Position numbers and translations under genes: made by a program
Source: Actinomycetes bacterium
Lineage (GTDB): Bacteria; Actinomycetota; Actinomycetes; Actinomycetales; Cellulomonadaceae
DNA length: 6,505 nt
NCBI GenBank assembly: GCA_023412515.1
Contig: JAEYNO010000233.1
Span: 1 to 6,505 of the forward strand
Direction: 5' to 3'
The notes under the pieces: model-generated
The model's database searches: none
Told to the model about the DNA's origin: nothing
The model's input: only the letters and a program-made list of their open reading frames with translations
Shown here: positions 4,608 through 6,505 of the stretch, piece after piece
Numbering within the stretch: the first letter of the stretch is position 1
How the letters are laid out: each line of letters starts with the position of its first letter

Positions 4608-6389
4608 TCAGGGTGCGGCGACCGGCCCCGCCGTCGAGGTCGCGAACCGCAGGTGCGCGACGTCCGCGCTGCTCGTGTACCGCGCGAGGCCGACCCGCAG
4701 CGCGGTGACGCGGTACTCGGGCGTGCTCGTCGGCGTGCCGGGGGCGAACGGCTCGCCGGGCGGCGCGCCGGGCCGGTCCGGCTGCACGTTGAGCATGAGC
4801 GACACGACGCTCGGCAGCACGGAGACCAGGGACGACAACGCCGTCACGAGCGTGCCCGACAGCGTCGCGAGCGTCGTCCCCAGGGTCGTGACCGGCACGA
4901 CCAGCGCGGTGCGCAGCACGGGTGCGACCAGTCCCAGCAGCGCCGCGCCCGAGCCGTTGAGCGCCCCCGTGATCGAGCCCAGCGACAGCCCGAGGACGCC
5001 GAGGACGGTGTTCACGAGCGTGCCGGTGAGCCCGGTCGCCGTCACGGAGACGGTCGCGGTCGGCGGCACCGCGGTGCCCGCCGCGGAGTCGAGGATCGCC
5101 CCGACCGGTGCCGTGAGCTGCACGCGGACCCCCGCGACGTTGACCGTCGTGGGAGTGCCGAGCACGGTCGCGGTGGCCGCCACGGTGGTGGTCAGGTCGA
5201 CCGTCACGCTCGCGGACCGGACCGCCGTGAGGATCGCCTGGACCACCTGGCCCGTCCAGGTGTCGAGCAGCGCGCCGACCCGCGTGAGCAACGGGTTGAG
5301 CACCGCGGCGTCGAGGACGACCTGGGTGTTGGGCGGCTGGCTGCTGAGCGCGCCCGGGGCGTAGCCCAGCAGCGCGTCGAGGTCGACGTCGATCACCCCC
5401 GACGACAGGTTCAGCGTCACGACGCCGTCGGTGAGCGGTGCCGTGAGCAGCGGGGCGACGGCGGCGGCGACGTCCGGCGTCGTGACCGTGACCGTGCCGG
5501 ACAGCGGTGCGAGGGTCAGCCCTGCGCCGAGCTGGCCCAGCAGCCCGGTGCGGATCGCCGTCGCGATCGGACCGGTGCTGCCCCCCAGCGTCCCCAGGTT
5601 GGTCTGCACGGTGCCGACGGTCGCGTTCACGGCTTGCACGAGCTGCCCGAGCACGGGGCTGGTCGTCCGCAGCCCGACGTCGGCCACGCCGTAGCTGCGC
5701 ACCGCGCCCGTCGCCGTCCCGTCGCCCCACAGCAGCGCGCGCAGGTCGGCGCACCCGTCGAGCCGTGCGCTCGAGGCCACGGCGCCGACGCGCAGCTGCG
5801 CGTCGGCGAGGTTCGTGATCGTCGGCAGCAGCGTGCCGAGCGACACGTACGCGGGCCCGGGCAGCGCGCTCGACGGGGTGGTGGGCGTGACCTGCACGCC
5901 GCCGCTGTCGCTCACGAGCCCCGCGGCGCCCGCCGCGGTGCCGTGCCCGGACACCTGGGCGTACTGGTTGAGCGCGCCCGCCGAGCCCACCGGGAGCCCG
6001 ACGCCGAGCCCCGTGAGATCGAGGCCGACGACGCTCAGCGCGCTCGCCGTCAGCGGGTTGAGCCGGGTCGCGGTCGGTGCCGGCGAACCGGGGTCGATCG
6101 CGGACGGCGGCGTGACCGTCAGGGTGCCGTCGGCGGCGCGCACCAGGCGCACGCCCTGCAGCGCGGCGACCGGGTCGAGGTTCGTCCCGAGCAGGCTCCC
6201 GGACAGGAACCGGCCCGCCGAGGTCGCGGTGAACCCGTCGTCCTGGCCGCAGCGCAGCGACGACGTCGCGGTCAGCCCGTGGGTCCACTCGTCGTCGCGC
6301 CACGCGGCGGTCGACGTCGAGACGACGGCGGGGGCGGTGACCGCGGCGGCCGCGGCGGCGGCCACGAGGGCCCGGACGGCAGCACGCAT
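4608..6389 (-). CDS. Choice-of-anchor G family secreted surface protein, without a C-terminal anchor
   Basis: A 593-residue exported protein of the actinobacterial choice-of-anchor G type. I recognise it by AAWRDDEWTHG (28-38), the LRCGQDDGF/AGRFLSGSLLGTNLD block (45-72), and LNPLTASALSVVGLDLTGLGVGLPVGSAGALNQYAQVSG (110-148), all characteristic of that family. An N-terminal signal sequence (basic M1-R6, hydrophobic 7-23) probably ends at STA/A (26-29). The mature part alternates Val/Thr-rich beta stretches with Ala/Leu/Gly-rich helical stretches, has a Pro-rich linker (536-557), and ends in a beta segment, EYRVTALRVGLARY. Two cysteines (C47, C213) could form a disulphide. There is no lysine at all, and only three glutamates. 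Family members usually carry a variable C-terminal anchor (LPXTG or similar); this one stops at AGPVAAP with no hydrophobic tail. The ATG start has a good ribosome-binding site and follows the previous gene by one base. Its molecular function is unknown; a cell-surface role is inferred. Confidence 0.85.
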   Translation of the reverse strand: MRAAVRALVAAAAAAAVTAPAVVSTSTAAWRDDEWTHGLTATSSLRCGQDDGFTATSAGRFLSGSLLGTNLDPVAALQGVRLVRAADGTLTVTPPSAIDPGSPAPTATRLNPLTASALSVVGLDLTGLGVGLPVGSAGALNQYAQVSGHGTAAGAAGLVSDSGGVQVTPTTPSSALPGPAYVSLGTLLPTITNLADAQLRVGAVASSARLDGCADLRALLWGDGTATGAVRSYGVADVGLRTTSPVLGQLVQAVNATVGTVQTNLGTLGGSTGPIATAIRTGLLGQLGAGLTLAPLSGTVTVTTPDVAAAVAPLLTAPLTDGVVTLNLSSGVIDVDLDALLGYAPGALSSQPPNTQVVLDAAVLNPLLTRVGALLDTWTGQVVQAILTAVRSASVTVDLTTTVAATATVLGTPTTVNVAGVRVQLTAPVGAILDSAAGTAVPPTATVSVTATGLTGTLVNTVLGVLGLSLGSITGALNGSGAALLGLVAPVLRTALVVPVTTLGTTLATLSGTLVTALSSLVSVLPSVVSLMLNVQPDRPGAPPGEPFAPGTPTSTPEYRVTALRVGLARYTSSADVAHLRFATSTAGPVAAP

Positions 6390-6390
6390 G

Positions 6391-6505
6391 TCAGCCTCTC
6401 CTCAGGGTCGGCGGGGCGGGTCGGCGGGCCGCACCGAGCAGCCCCGCGCCGAGCGCGAGCGCCGCGGCGGCGGCGAGCGCGAGCAGCACGGGGTCGGCCC
6501 CCGTG
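6391..6505 (-). CDS. 3' end of an upstream gene: C-terminal membrane segment and basic tail (possible LPXTG-type sorting signal or signal peptidase tail)
   Basis: Reading leftward from 6504, one frame is open for 37 codons and ends with TGA at 6393-6391. The peptide begins TGADPVLLAL, continues as an uninterrupted Ala/Leu/Gly hydrophobic segment (residues 6-26), and ends with RR followed by PAPPTLRRG. A TGA/D start, about 20 hydrophobic residues and a basic end is the layout of an actinobacterial sortase signal whose LPx would lie just outside the window. The nine residues after RR are longer than usual for such signals. The alternative is the C-terminal transmembrane helix of a signal peptidase I of the type that often neighbours choice-of-anchor and alternate-signal-peptide genes. 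Its stop is one base from the next start codon, so the two genes are very likely co-transcribed and translationally coupled. Confidence 0.6.
   Translation of the reverse strand, partial: TGADPVLLALAAAAALALGAGLLGAARRPAPPTLRRG
6395..6403 (-). promoter_or_regulatory. Shine-Dalgarno site of the surface-protein gene, inside the preceding gene
   Basis: The minus strand reads GAGGAGAGG, with AGGAG (6402-6398) 8 nt before the ATG at 6389. It lies within the last codons of the upstream gene (the LRRG end), the classic arrangement for coupled translation. It supports both the chosen ATG and the operon call. Confidence 0.75.

Noticed and set aside
4447..6303. A 618-codon minus-strand frame overlapping the surface-protein gene
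   Set aside because: It is Arg/Gly/Ala/His low complexity in another frame of the same strand. The surface-protein frame has a signal sequence, ribosome-binding site and family motifs.

Overview
The window is very G+C-rich (over 70% by eye), with strong G/C preference at third codon positions and GTG/ATG starts. The gene content fits a motile, Gram-positive actinomycete: a GlgE-type glycogen locus, an actinobacterial surface protein of the choice-of-anchor G type, and a chemoreceptor with a FliA-like promoter. Cellulomonadaceae or a nearby Micrococcales family is my best guess. That is inference, since the window contains no rRNA or other taxonomic marker.

Layout. Positions 1-92 (minus) hold the first 30 codons of a gene leaving the left edge. 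By position it is probably glgE. A GC-rich intergenic region of about 300 bp (93-395) separates it from the divergent glycogen phosphorylase gene glgP (396-2984, plus). A perfect 14-bp inverted repeat and a TANNNT box sit directly at the glgP start, which looks leaderless. glgP converges on, and overlaps by 106 bp, a methyl-accepting chemotaxis protein (2879-4450, minus). The chemoreceptor has a textbook Shine-Dalgarno sequence, a possible 5'-UTR hairpin and a FliA-like promoter (CTCAC-N15-GCCGAC). Upstream of it, on the same strand, lies a secreted choice-of-anchor G family protein (4608-6389, minus). A further gene, of which only the C-terminal membrane segment and basic tail are visible (6391-6505, minus), ends one base before the start of the surface-protein gene.

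How the parts work together. glgP and the putative glgE belong to alpha-glucan metabolism: GlgP releases glucose-1-phosphate from glycogen ends, and GlgE extends glucan from maltose-1-phosphate. The chemoreceptor is probably expressed with the flagellar regulon from its own promoter. The two right-hand genes look like a translationally coupled cell-surface or secretion operon. No CRISPR array, tRNA, rRNA, insertion sequence or phage gene is visible. The points most worth following are the antisense-encoded C-terminal tail of GlgP, the flagellar-type promoter on the receptor, and the lysine-free, anchor-less surface protein behind a membrane-anchored neighbour.
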